From OCS116 sp051531935 (GTDB lineage: Bacteria > Pseudomonadota > Alphaproteobacteria > Rhizobiales > OSC116), in the NCBI GenBank assembly GCA_051531935.1, contig JAOPTR010000006.1:1-64000 (forward strand): a stretch of DNA of 64,000 bases, given 5' to 3'. Position numbers and translations under genes: made by a program. The notes under the pieces are model-generated. The model was not told the DNA's origin. It did not search any database and saw only the letters and a program-made list of their open reading frames with translations. The first letter of the stretch is position 1, and each line of letters begins with the position of its first letter. Shown one piece after another: positions 18,267-27,113 of the stretch.

Positions 18267-18952
18267 TATGCCACCTCACTTTGACTGATAATTTTACCGT
18301 CCTGCAAGCGGATCACTTGGTCATATGCAGTGCCTGTAATGTCCTCATGAGTCACCACAATTACGGTTGTTCCTGCTTTTACTAAATCGGCAAATATCTT
18401 CTTCACAGATTGCGCGGTTTCACTGTCTAAATTTCCCGTTGGTTCATCAGCTACCAATATGTCGGGTTTGTTGGCCAATGCCCGTGCAATGGCGGCACGT
18501 TGTTGCTCCCCGCCCGAAAGCGCCGAAGGAAATTTATCAGCATGAGATAATATGCCCACTTGGTCAAGCAACATAGACACACGTTTTTGGCGCTGCTTTT
18601 TAGGAATTACGTTCACAAATTCCATTGCCAAAAGTAGGTTTTCCTTAATGGTTAAAGTTGGAATGAGCTGAAAGAATTGAAATATAATGCCAATATTTTT
18701 TCCGCGCCATGCTGCCAGGCTACTTTCGCCAAATTCATGAATTTGGGTATTGTCTACCTTAAGCTCACCCTCACTTGGGTGGTCAATGCCCGTGATTAAA
18801 TTTAACATTGTAGATTTACCACTGCCCGATTTACCAATAATCGCCACATATTGACCTTTTTGAATGTCAATATTCACTTTATCAAGCGCGGTGAATGTTC
18901 GCCCGCCTTGTTCAAACTTTTTACTTACATTATCCAGTTTTACGATGTTCAT
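18266..18952 (-). CDS. ABC transporter ATP-binding protein, MacB/LolD type
   Basis: A 228-residue ATPase. Walker A is GKSGSGKST (residues 40-48), the signature is LSGGEQQRAAIARAL, Walker B is ILVADEPTGNLDSE and the H-loop is VVTHE; the EPTGNLD form is typical of the LolD/MacB/FtsE group. I chose ATG 18952 because AGGA lies 6 nt upstream; the frame continues to 19000 but that would include the promoter palindrome. Pairs with the FtsX-type permease directly downstream. Confidence 0.9.
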   Translation of the reverse strand: MNIVKLDNVSKKFEQGGRTFTALDKVNIDIQKGQYVAIIGKSGSGKSTMLNLITGIDHPSEGELKVDNTQIHEFGESSLAAWRGKNIGIIFQFFQLIPTLTIKENLLLAMEFVNVIPKKQRQKRVSMLLDQVGILSHADKFPSALSGGEQQRAAIARALANKPDILVADEPTGNLDSETAQSVKKIFADLVKAGTTVIVVTHEDITGTAYDQVIRLQDGKIISQSEVA

Positions 18953-18972
18953 ATTTATTCCTATATTAAATA

Positions 18973-18986
18973 ATACTATATAGTAT
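18973..18986 (-). promoter_or_regulatory. PadR operator candidate at the ABC promoter
   Basis: ATACTATATAGTAT is a perfect 14-bp palindrome lying between a TTGAAA (-35-like, 18995-19000 read on the minus strand) and the ribosome-binding site of the ATPase gene. The same half-sites occur at the PadR gene start, so the PadR protein probably represses both. Confidence 0.55.
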
Positions 18987-19045
18987 AGTAATTGTTTCAA
19001 AAAAATGAGGCAAAATACCCCATAGATACCACTTCAAAATTCAGT

Positions 19046-19606
19046 CTATTTATGAGCTTTTATATATTCCTCTCTAAATTCATCTATCCAACGCACCAAT
19101 ACATCCACGGTCATTACATATTGTTTCACAATCATGCGTGCCGCAAAAGTGGCATTGGCTTGGTCTTCTTTGGAATGCGGTATTAACCATGCCTGCATGG
19201 CCTTAATTTCCGCGGTATAGGTATCAATCAGCTGCAATGCAGGCTCAAATTCCATGCCTTCAAGGCTGTAGACCACACTGTTAATGTCAAAGTAAAAAGG
19301 CGCAATATGGCTTGCAAAATGGCTCATCAATTCGTCAAACCGTGCTTTGCCAATGGCGCTCACCCGATATAAAGTTTTCTCAGGTGCCTCTCCATCACGC
19401 TTTAGCTCGCCCGCCAAGCAATTTTGCTCATAAAGGCGTTTGCAGCTTTTATAAATGGCAGGCGTGCTTAATTTAACCAATCTAGTGACGTTGTTATGCT
19501 CAACATATTGGGCCAAAGCATAGGCGTTCATCGGTTGTTTGGTTAAAATTCCAAGCACCACCATGTCAATAATAGATTGTTTTTTACGGCTATTTTTTGT
19601 GTTCAT
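19046..19606 (-). CDS. PadR-family transcriptional regulator
   Basis: A 186-residue PadR-type winged-helix protein: DMVVLGILTKQPMNAYALAQYVE begins the HTH, and STPAIYKSCKRLYEQNCLAG is the recognition helix and wing, followed by a helical C-terminal dimerisation region (PadR C-terminal/Vir class). ATG 19606 is chosen; it has no Shine-Dalgarno and an operator covers it, so the message may be leaderless or nearly so. A TTG at 19654 would begin in a TTGACA hexamer and is less likely. It lies upstream of the ABC exporter on the same strand, a common local-repressor arrangement. Confidence 0.84.
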   Translation of the reverse strand: MNTKNSRKKQSIIDMVVLGILTKQPMNAYALAQYVEHNNVTRLVKLSTPAIYKSCKRLYEQNCLAGELKRDGEAPEKTLYRVSAIGKARFDELMSHFASHIAPFYFDINSVVYSLEGMEFEPALQLIDTYTAEIKAMQAWLIPHSKEDQANATFAARMIVKQYVMTVDVLVRWIDEFREEYIKAHK

Positions 19607-19623
19607 ACTATACCATATAGTAT
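19605..19623 (-). promoter_or_regulatory. PadR operator candidate at its own gene
   Basis: ATACTATA-CCA-TATAGTAT is a perfect 8-bp inverted repeat with a 3-nt centre that overlaps the PadR start codon. Half-sites match the palindrome at 18973-18986, implying autorepression. Confidence 0.55.
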
Positions 19624-19712
19624 AATATTTGTTATTATGCAAGGCCGTTGTCAAAACAGATAATATTATAATTAACGCTAGACCCTCATTAGTTCGTTAT
19701 GCTAAGTGGAAG

Positions 19713-19726
19713 TTAACGTTAATTCA
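19713..19726 (+). promoter_or_regulatory. Palindromic motif shared with the aldo/keto reductase leader
   Basis: TTAACGTTAATTCA lies 18 nt before the TauE/SafE start and is identical to 1588-1601 upstream of the aldo/keto reductase. The palindromic core is TTAACGTTAA. A common regulator is possible; chance cannot be excluded. Confidence 0.3.
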
Positions 19727-19744
19727 AAAGTATAAGTTTGCTCT

Positions 19745-20533
19745 ATGGAATATCTTTCAAACCCTATTTTTTATCTGCTTGCTGTGCCGGCAATATTCAT
19801 TACAGGCATGGGTAAAGGCGGCTTTGGTGGCGGTTTAGGGGTTATTTCAGTGCCACTTATCGCCTTGTTAATGCCTGTAAGCACAGCGGCCGCCATTATG
19901 TTACCCATTTTAGTGGTTATGGATATGCTGGGCATTTGGGCGTTCCGCAATAAATGGAATAAGGAAATCCTATTCATTCTCATTCCTGCAGCTTTTATCG
20001 GCATTCTGCTTGGTTCTTTTAGCTTTGGGTTTTTGCATGAAGCTTGGGTTCGGCTTATCACAGGCAGCATTGCCGTTATATTTTCGGCAAAGTTTTTCAT
20101 CGAAAAAATTAAAATCATGCGCGGTGTCGATTTAGTGCCCGAAAAACCAATGGGCGCAAAGTCTGGCTATTTTTGGGGCGCGGTTGCAGGTTTTACAAGC
20201 TTTGTTGCCCATGCAGGTGGCCCCCCTGTCGATGCATATTTGCTCAGCCAAAGGTTCGAAAAAACTCTATACCAAGCAACAACCGTGTTTTTCTTTACAT
20301 TTGTAAACGCGGTGAAGCTCATCCCTTATACAATGCTTGGCCAATTCGATACGCAGAATCTTATGGTTTCTGCGGTGTTATTGCCATTGGCACCTATCGG
20401 CATGTGGATAGGTATTAAAATGCACTATAGCGTTTCACCCAAACATTTCTATACAATCTGCTATAGCTTTTTATTCGTCACAGGCCTTAAACTCATCTCA
20501 GATTGGGTTTTCTACCTGCTCGAAGCTGCATAA
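19745..20533 (+). CDS. TauE/SafE-family anion exporter
   Basis: A 262-residue polytopic membrane protein with about eight hydrophobic segments. The family's N-terminal glycine-rich loop GMGKGGFGGGLG and the mid-protein GFTSFVAHAGGPPVDAYLL are diagnostic of TauE/SafE (sulfite, sulfoacetate or related anion export). No sulfur-metabolism gene is next to it, so the substrate is open. No clear Shine-Dalgarno precedes ATG 19745. It converges on the RND permease gene with a 25-nt gap. Confidence 0.88.
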   Translation: MEYLSNPIFYLLAVPAIFITGMGKGGFGGGLGVISVPLIALLMPVSTAAAIMLPILVVMDMLGIWAFRNKWNKEILFILIPAAFIGILLGSFSFGFLHEAWVRLITGSIAVIFSAKFFIEKIKIMRGVDLVPEKPMGAKSGYFWGAVAGFTSFVAHAGGPPVDAYLLSQRFEKTLYQATTVFFFTFVNAVKLIPYTMLGQFDTQNLMVSAVLLPLAPIGMWIGIKMHYSVSPKHFYTICYSFLFVTGLKLISDWVFYLLEAA

Positions 20534-20558
20534 TTTACAGTGTTTAAGCTAAGGCTTA

Positions 20559-23500
20559 TCAAGCCGTTTCAGTTTCAAGCACAGCATCCGCTTGTTTATG
20601 TGGTGTGCGCCAGTCGCGGCCATAGCGCATCCATTTAAAGAAATTATGGATATCATCCATACAACATATAATCACAGGCACTAATATCAGTACCAGTATG
20701 GTGGCAATCAACAAGCCAAAGACCATAGTGATTGCTAATGGTAAAAGGAATTGGGCCTGTAAGCTTTTCTCAAATAGTAACGGTGTTAAACCCGCAATCG
20801 TTGTGAGTGATGTCAAAATAACCGCTCTTAGCCTGTCACATGCTCCATATATAGCGGCGTTATACATATCCATATCATCTTCAAGATGCTCCTCAACACG
20901 TGCGACAAGAATAATGGAATCGTTAACCAATATACCCGCCAGACCCAACAAACCAAATAAGCTGAGCGCTGATAAATCATAACCCATAACCATATGGCCG
21001 ATCACCGCCCCCACAAACCCAAACGGGATGATGAACATAACCGCGAATGGCCGTAAATAAGAGCCAAATACCCATGCCAAAATTATGTAAATAAGCGCCA
21101 AAGCAATGCCAATACCCAGTTGCAAATCTGCCACGGCTTGGGCTTGGTCAGCACCTTGCCCGCCAACGGCCGATTCAATGCCATAACGCGCCAATATAGA
21201 TGGTAATATTTCACGCTGAATTAGCGCCCGCGCAGTGTCACCTGTTATCACCGCTTCATCAACATCGGCGGTAATGGTCACACTGGTGCGGCCATCAAAT
21301 TTACGTATCGAGCGACGGCCTTTTTGCTCAGAAATATTAGCAATTTCCTCAAGCGGTAAATAAAAACCTTGTGGGGTTTTTACCCTAAAATTATAAAGAT
21401 TAGCCATTGATTGCTCAACATTCTCACCTTTAATGATAATTGGCACGTCACCAATTGAAGTGGCAATTGTTTTTACAGTCGTGCCTTGGAATATATCGCG
21501 CAATTGGCGGTTGATGTCGTTGCTGCTAAAGCCAAGCATTTTGCCTTTGGCATTCAGTTCAATCAATATTTCACGCTTTCCTTCAGGGAAATCGTCATCC
21601 GCTGCAGTTACGCCTGGTATGTTTAAGATCGCGGCTTGCAAATCTTCAGATGATTTTTTGAGTATTTCCAAATTAGGGCCAGAAAGCCTTATATTCACGT
21701 CAGTGCTCTCACTGTCAGCACTTCTATTGCCTTGTATCACCAAACGGTCAATTGTTGGTAATTTAGGGCTTAGTTCAATCCATTTATCAATAATGGTTTG
21801 TGTGCGAATTGTGCGGTCTTCCGAGCGGGTGAGCTGCGCTTCAACCCAAGCCTGCGGGTCGGCTTCGCCACCAATGCGCACATATATCATCTCAATTAAT
21901 TTTTCATTCTCTGGGCTTAGTTTTTGTTCGGCTTGGTACAGCGCTTGCTTCACTTTGTCTATGTCTTGGCGAATAACCTCAGCGTTCGTTCCTGCAGCGA
22001 AACGAATGCGCGAAACAATGCGTTCACTTTCAGTTGTCGGAAAGAAATCAAATGCCAAACGGTTAGATGTAACATATCCTGCTGCGGTTAATAAGACGGC
22101 AAAAGACGCGGTTAAAACCACCCAGCGCCACCTTACGGATAGTGCCACAACAGGCAAAAACAGCTTATACTTAAAAAATTCAAATCCAGTGTTAAAACCA
22201 CGTCTGAACATGTTTGGCTTGTTTATGTTGTTTTTCACATAACGTAAATGCCCAGGTAGAATGAAAAAACACTCTACCAATGATGCCACCAATACCGAGA
22301 TCACAACGATGGGGAATACAATTAATATCTGCCCCAACGAGCCATCAATAATGGTCAGCGGAATGAAAGCCGCAATGGTGGTTATGGCAGCAGCCAATAC
22401 AGGCTTAAACATTTTCTTGGCCGATTGCTCAGCCGCTTCGGTGGCAGTTAAACCTTTTGCCATCAATGTTTCGGCCTCTTCGGCCACCACAATGGCGTCA
22501 TCTACAATAATGCCAAGCATCATCAGTAAAGCAAACATCGAGATCATATTTATTGAATTGCCAAATAAATACATAATAATCATGGTTGCCAAAATAGCCA
22601 CAGGCACACCTGCGGCCACCCAAAATGCCATGCGCACATTAAGGAAGATGAATAAAAATATCACCACCAAAACCATACCAGATAAGCCATTGTCAATCAG
22701 CAGGCTAATGCGTTCTTGCACATATTTGCCATCGGTTTGGAATAATTCCACATTCAGATTTTCAGGAAATACGTGCAATCCAGTGGCAAGATAAGTCTCC
22801 AGTTGGCCAATAATTTTAACTGTGTCAGCGCTGATGCTTCGTTTCACAAGCAACATTATCGCAGGCATGCCATTAATCTCACCAACGGTTTGGGTTGGGT
22901 TGAATTCTGTGGCAATGTTAGCAATGTCTTTCAAGTAAAGCTGGCTGTTATTTTGGCTGTTCAGCACTTCAATGTTGGATAATGAACTAATGTCATTATC
23001 TCCACCTATTGTGCGCAATTTCTTCTCAATAGAAGCCTGTAAGTCACCGGCAGAATTACTGCTTAAATTATTATTTATTTTTCCAGAAATATCAGAGAGT
23101 GACAAATTAAGCCGCTCCAATTTAATCGGGTCAATTTCCAAATTTATTTGTTGGTTTCGAACGCCTTGAAAATCAATTTTTTCAATGCCCGCACGCAATA
23201 ACCCATCACGCACTTTTAGCGCATAAAGAATAAGGCTTTTTTCACTTATATCTCCATATACAGCCAGTTTTGCTACGGTTTCCGAAAACACACTTTTGCT
23301 GACAGTGGGGGTGCTGGCTTCGGCAGGTAAATTGCCAATATTTCCAACTAAACTTTCCACTTGGTTTAGCATTTCAGTTAAGTTTGCCGCAGGTTTAAAC
23401 TGCACACGTATGGTCGCACGGCCTTCGGCAGAATTGCTGAAGATAAATTGAATATTATCGAGCTGTTTTATCTGCGGTTCAATCAGGCTCACTATTGATG

Positions 23501-23699
23501 TTTCAACATCTTCGGCGCTCGCGCCTGCCCAAGCCACACTTACAGTGAGCGATTTACGCTCCGTATCGGGCATTAATTGGGTATTGAGCTTTAATAATGC
23601 CGCCCCACCAATTATCATGATAAGGAACATCAATAGATTTGCCGCGGTTTTATGGCGCACAAAAAAGCTAATCAAACCGCCATTATATTGTTTCATCAT
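20559..23699 (-). CDS. RND efflux permease (AcrB/HAE1-like)
   Basis: A 1046-residue inner-membrane proton antiporter of the usual RND length. Twelve membrane segments are expected: one at the N-terminus, five after residue 335, one near 530 and five in the last 200. The proton-relay pair is present as Asp400-Asp401 in GIIVDDAIVVAEEAE, and the motif GILVNDSIILVARVEEH recurs in the second half. Large periplasmic porter loops lie between. It starts with two ATGs after GGAG and follows the adaptor gene by 22 nt. No outer-membrane TolC partner is adjacent, so a shared TolC is expected. Substrate unknown. Confidence 0.92.
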   Translation of the reverse strand: MMKQYNGGLISFFVRHKTAANLLMFLIMIIGGAALLKLNTQLMPDTERKSLTVSVAWAGASAEDVETSIVSLIEPQIKQLDNIQFIFSNSAEGRATIRVQFKPAANLTEMLNQVESLVGNIGNLPAEASTPTVSKSVFSETVAKLAVYGDISEKSLILYALKVRDGLLRAGIEKIDFQGVRNQQINLEIDPIKLERLNLSLSDISGKINNNLSSNSAGDLQASIEKKLRTIGGDNDISSLSNIEVLNSQNNSQLYLKDIANIATEFNPTQTVGEINGMPAIMLLVKRSISADTVKIIGQLETYLATGLHVFPENLNVELFQTDGKYVQERISLLIDNGLSGMVLVVIFLFIFLNVRMAFWVAAGVPVAILATMIIMYLFGNSINMISMFALLMMLGIIVDDAIVVAEEAETLMAKGLTATEAAEQSAKKMFKPVLAAAITTIAAFIPLTIIDGSLGQILIVFPIVVISVLVASLVECFFILPGHLRYVKNNINKPNMFRRGFNTGFEFFKYKLFLPVVALSVRWRWVVLTASFAVLLTAAGYVTSNRLAFDFFPTTESERIVSRIRFAAGTNAEVIRQDIDKVKQALYQAEQKLSPENEKLIEMIYVRIGGEADPQAWVEAQLTRSEDRTIRTQTIIDKWIELSPKLPTIDRLVIQGNRSADSESTDVNIRLSGPNLEILKKSSEDLQAAILNIPGVTAADDDFPEGKREILIELNAKGKMLGFSSNDINRQLRDIFQGTTVKTIATSIGDVPIIIKGENVEQSMANLYNFRVKTPQGFYLPLEEIANISEQKGRRSIRKFDGRTSVTITADVDEAVITGDTARALIQREILPSILARYGIESAVGGQGADQAQAVADLQLGIGIALALIYIILAWVFGSYLRPFAVMFIIPFGFVGAVIGHMVMGYDLSALSLFGLLGLAGILVNDSIILVARVEEHLEDDMDMYNAAIYGACDRLRAVILTSLTTIAGLTPLLFEKSLQAQFLLPLAITMVFGLLIATILVLILVPVIICCMDDIHNFFKWMRYGRDWRTPHKQADAVLETETA

Positions 23700-23721
23700 T
23701 TAAGCGTCTCCATCACTTTAT

Positions 23722-25497
23722 TTAGCGTCTGCCGCCACCACCACCGCCACCAAATACATTAGCCGCACCACGGCGGCCAAATCGGCGGTTGCCATCGGCA
23801 TCACCTGCCTCGGCGTTTTCTTTTAATTTTTTAAGAGCTTCGGCTTGTTTTCGGGCAGATTCTTCACTAGTAATCACCAAAACACCTTTGCCAGCGAGTG
23901 ATAAACGGGTTTTCAAAATACTGTCACCTGCCATAAGCGGAGTCTCACCATTCTCAATATTAGCAATGATAATCTGATCACCGTCATAACCAAGTATAGT
24001 TACCTTCACAGCCTCTAAACGCCGTTCATTTTCTTTTAATTCGGCCTGTTTTGCCTTGGCTTTATTGGCACGTTGAGGCCTGTCAGCCGCACTTTTTGCT
24101 GTCTCAGCTTTGTCAGTCTCTTCTTTTTGAGAATTATCTTCTACTTTTTCAACCGCAACTTCTGTCGCAACTTGTTTGGCTTGTGCCTGCTTCGGCCTGT
24201 TAGCGCCATCTTGTCCACCTGCTTTAAGCCGCGCTTCACGTCTGGCTTTGCGTTTCGCCTGTCGTTCAGCATCTGTAGCTGTCGATGCTGTAGCCGTGGT
24301 TTTGGTCGTGGCATTTGGCGTGGCATCTGCGTCCGCTTTTGGTTCATCCACAGCGCCGCGCGCCACCACATAAACCACGTCATTATCATAAATCACATAA
24401 TCAGGAATTCTAATCACATTGCCATAGGTTTGGTCAGGTATCAGCACTTGTACAAATGCGCCAATGCGTAAAGCTTCTACAGCTTCGACATTCACAATAG
24501 ATGCGTATAAATCAATCCCGCCCGAGGCCGCTACAATTTCAGAATTCACACGATTAATCACCGCATTAAATGTTTTTTCTATTTGCCCAATTTTCCAAAC
24601 AGCTTTAATCTCGCGGCCAATAATTGTGCCGTCCTGCGCGATGATGCGCCCATATTGCCCGTCTGATAAGGTAAATTTAACATCAATGCGCTGTTGGTCA
24701 AGCAGTGTGGCAATGGCAGTATTGGCGTTTAGATGCTGTCCCGCTTCAATAGAGGCATTATGTATATACGCATCAAATGGCGCGTAAATTTTGGTGCCTT
24801 CAAGGTCTTGCATGGCCTTGTCGACAGCCCATTTCTGCACTTCGGTCGATGCCAATAATTGAAGTTTTTGATTTTTCAAATTATCAAATGAAGCCGACAT
24901 CGAGTCCAAAGATTGCTTTTGCTGAATTAAAGCTTGGTTCTTATCATCCAAAGCCTGTTTAGAAATAATGCCCGATTTTTGTAATTTTATCGAACCCTGA
25001 TAATCAATTTCGGCATTCTTATATAATTCAAGGGTACTGTTATAATTAATCTGGGTCGATGCCACTTGGTTATCAATGTCTGTGGCCTTAAAATCAATAT
25101 CCTGTAAATTGGCTTTGGCTGTCATTAAATTACCACGATAATTAAAATCATCTATCTCAAGCAATAATTCGCCTTGCTTTACAATGGCACCATTTTTAAA
25201 ATTCTCAGAAATAAAGCTCACACGCCCGCTTACAGTTGCGCTTAGTGGCAATTGTTTCGCACTAACAATTTGCCCAAAATTCTCAATCATTGGGGTTACA
25301 TCTTCAAATTTCACCAATAAAGTATCCACGGTTGCGGCTTGTTCTTTGCTGGCTTTGCGGGCGACACGCGGTTGATTGTCATTCAAAAAACCATAATAAG
25401 TCAGGGCGCCATAGCCAATTGCGGCCATCAACCCTAAACTAATGATTAAACGAAAAAAGAAAGCGGAGTTGCTATTATTATTAAATTGTTTGAGCAT
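23722..25497 (-). CDS. RND periplasmic adaptor (MFP) with a long charged C-terminal extension
   Basis: A 591-residue membrane fusion protein: N-terminal membrane anchor (residues about 13-36), lipoyl half (SGRVSFISENFKNGAIVKQGELLLEID), coiled-coil hairpin (about 115-215), second lipoyl half (IYAPFDAYIHNASIEAGQHL) and a beta-barrel. Usual family length is about 350-400. After residue about 380 there is an Ala/Lys/Glu/Arg-rich low-complexity stretch of some 110 residues, then a short folded-looking segment (VKVTILGYDGDQIIIANIENGE) and a Gly-rich basic tail ending GGGGGGRR. The membrane-proximal domain thus seems split by the insertion. It is first in the operon with the RND permease. Confidence 0.88.
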   Translation of the reverse strand: MLKQFNNNSNSAFFFRLIISLGLMAAIGYGALTYYGFLNDNQPRVARKASKEQAATVDTLLVKFEDVTPMIENFGQIVSAKQLPLSATVSGRVSFISENFKNGAIVKQGELLLEIDDFNYRGNLMTAKANLQDIDFKATDIDNQVASTQINYNSTLELYKNAEIDYQGSIKLQKSGIISKQALDDKNQALIQQKQSLDSMSASFDNLKNQKLQLLASTEVQKWAVDKAMQDLEGTKIYAPFDAYIHNASIEAGQHLNANTAIATLLDQQRIDVKFTLSDGQYGRIIAQDGTIIGREIKAVWKIGQIEKTFNAVINRVNSEIVAASGGIDLYASIVNVEAVEALRIGAFVQVLIPDQTYGNVIRIPDYVIYDNDVVYVVARGAVDEPKADADATPNATTKTTATASTATDAERQAKRKARREARLKAGGQDGANRPKQAQAKQVATEVAVEKVEDNSQKEETDKAETAKSAADRPQRANKAKAKQAELKENERRLEAVKVTILGYDGDQIIIANIENGETPLMAGDSILKTRLSLAGKGVLVITSEESARKQAEALKKLKENAEAGDADGNRRFGRRGAANVFGGGGGGGRR

Positions 25498-25561
25498 AAT
25501 ATTTTACATTTTAATTATTTATTTTTTTGTTATTCTACTTAGATGATAATTTAAGGTTTAT

Positions 25562-25579
25562 TACAAATCTATATTTGTA
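25562..25579. promoter_or_regulatory. Inverted repeat upstream of glpK
   Basis: TACAAAT-CTAT-ATTTGTA is a perfect 7-bp inverted repeat 36 nt before the glpK start, in the 118-nt divergent gap with the RND adaptor gene. It may be an operator for either gene. Confidence 0.35.
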
Positions 25580-25615
25580 GCAAATTGTATCAGTTTAAAA
25601 TATTTGAGGGATTTT

Positions 25616-27106
25616 ATGAAATACATATTGGCAATAGATCAAGGCACAACCTCAAGTCGGGCGATATTATTCGATAAAAATATGCAGATTACCGCCAGTG
25701 CAGGTGAGGAATTTACCCAGCATTTCCCCCATTCAGGTTGGGTAGAACATGTCCCAGATGATATCTATTCATCGGTAATTAATAGCTGCCATGCCGCCAT
25801 AAAAAAAGCATCCATCACCGCACAAGATATTGTGGCACTGGGCATTACCAACCAACGCGAAACCACACTTATCTGGAATAAAAATACAGGAAAACCCATA
25901 CATAACGCCATTGTTTGGCAGGATAGGCGTACAGCCGCGCTTTGCACAAAGCTAAAATCCGAAGGCCATGAGCCAATGATTACCCAAAAAACAGGCCTGT
26001 TGTTAGACCCGTATTTTTCGGCCACAAAAATAAACTACCTGCTTAATCACGTCGAAGGCGCAAAACAACAAGCCCAAAATGGCGAACTGTTATTTGGCAC
26101 CGTAGACAGCTATCTAATTTGGCAACTAACAGGCGGCAAAGTTCATCTAACCGATGCCACAAATGCCGCCCGCACCATGTTATATGACATTCAAAAAGGC
26201 CAATGGGATGCGGAAATCTGCAATCTGCTCGAAATTCCAATGAATATGCTGCCACAAGTTAAAGATTGCGCGGCTGATTTTGGCACTACAGATAAAAGCA
26301 TTTTCGGTGCCGAAATTCCTATTTATGGGGTGGCAGGCGATCAACATGCTGCCACAATAGGCCAAGCGTGTTTTGAGCGCGGCATGCTAAAATCGACCTA
26401 TGGCACAGGATGTTTTGCAGTGCTTAATACAGGCGCGGATCTGGTGCGCTCCAAAAATCGTTTGCTATCAACAATTGCTTATCAGCTCGATGGTAAGGTA
26501 ACTTATGCGCTTGAGGGTAGTATTTTTAATGCAGGCACAGCCGTACAATGGCTGCGTGATGGTCTGCAACTCATTAGCCAAGCGGCAGATACTCAACAAC
26601 TTGCCGCTGCTGCCAGTCTAGATGAACAAGTTTACATGGTGCCCGCTTTTACAGGCCTCGGTGCGCCATATTGGGATGCCGAATGTAGAGGCGCCATTTT
26701 TGGCATCACCCGCAATACAGGCCGTGCCGAGTTTGCCCGCGCCGCATTACAAAGTGTCGCTTTTCAAACCCGAGATTTGCTAGAAGCGATGCGCGCAGAT
26801 TGTGGCGATCAAGATATAGAACCCATTTTGCGGGTCGATGGCGGCATGGCCACCTCAGATTGGACGATAGAATTTTTGGCCAATATTCTCAATGCACCTG
26901 TCGACCGCCCAAAAATCACGGAAACCACAGCTTTGGGCGTGGCGTGGCTTGCAGGCATGTATGCAGGTTTTTACCCACAACAAGCCGAATTTGCAAAAAA
27001 TTGGCAATTGCAAAAACGTTTTGAAGCCAGTATGAGCCAACAAGAATGCGATAAGCTATATGCGGGCTGGCAAGATGCCGTGCGCCGCACTCTCACTTCT
27101 TATTAA
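25616..27106 (+). CDS. glpK: Glycerol kinase
   Basis: A 496-residue FGGY kinase, the standard GlpK length. Diagnostic segments include AIDQGTTSSRAILFD (phosphate loop), GWVEHVPDDIY, GITNQRETT, VWQDRRTAALC (glycerol-binding Arg), GVAGDQHAATIGQACF, TYGTGCF and FTGLGAPYWD. It phosphorylates glycerol to sn-glycerol 3-phosphate in the cytoplasm. GAGGG precedes ATG 25616 by 5 nt; TTG 25604 would place that site inside the gene. No glpF or glpD is adjacent. Its end is 7 nt from the convergent HglS-family gene. Confidence 0.95.
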   Translation: MKYILAIDQGTTSSRAILFDKNMQITASAGEEFTQHFPHSGWVEHVPDDIYSSVINSCHAAIKKASITAQDIVALGITNQRETTLIWNKNTGKPIHNAIVWQDRRTAALCTKLKSEGHEPMITQKTGLLLDPYFSATKINYLLNHVEGAKQQAQNGELLFGTVDSYLIWQLTGGKVHLTDATNAARTMLYDIQKGQWDAEICNLLEIPMNMLPQVKDCAADFGTTDKSIFGAEIPIYGVAGDQHAATIGQACFERGMLKSTYGTGCFAVLNTGADLVRSKNRLLSTIAYQLDGKVTYALEGSIFNAGTAVQWLRDGLQLISQAADTQQLAAAASLDEQVYMVPAFTGLGAPYWDAECRGAIFGITRNTGRAEFARAALQSVAFQTRDLLEAMRADCGDQDIEPILRVDGGMATSDWTIEFLANILNAPVDRPKITETTALGVAWLAGMYAGFYPQQAEFAKNWQLQKRFEASMSQQECDKLYAGWQDAVRRTLTSY

Positions 27107-27113
27107 AGTAAAA

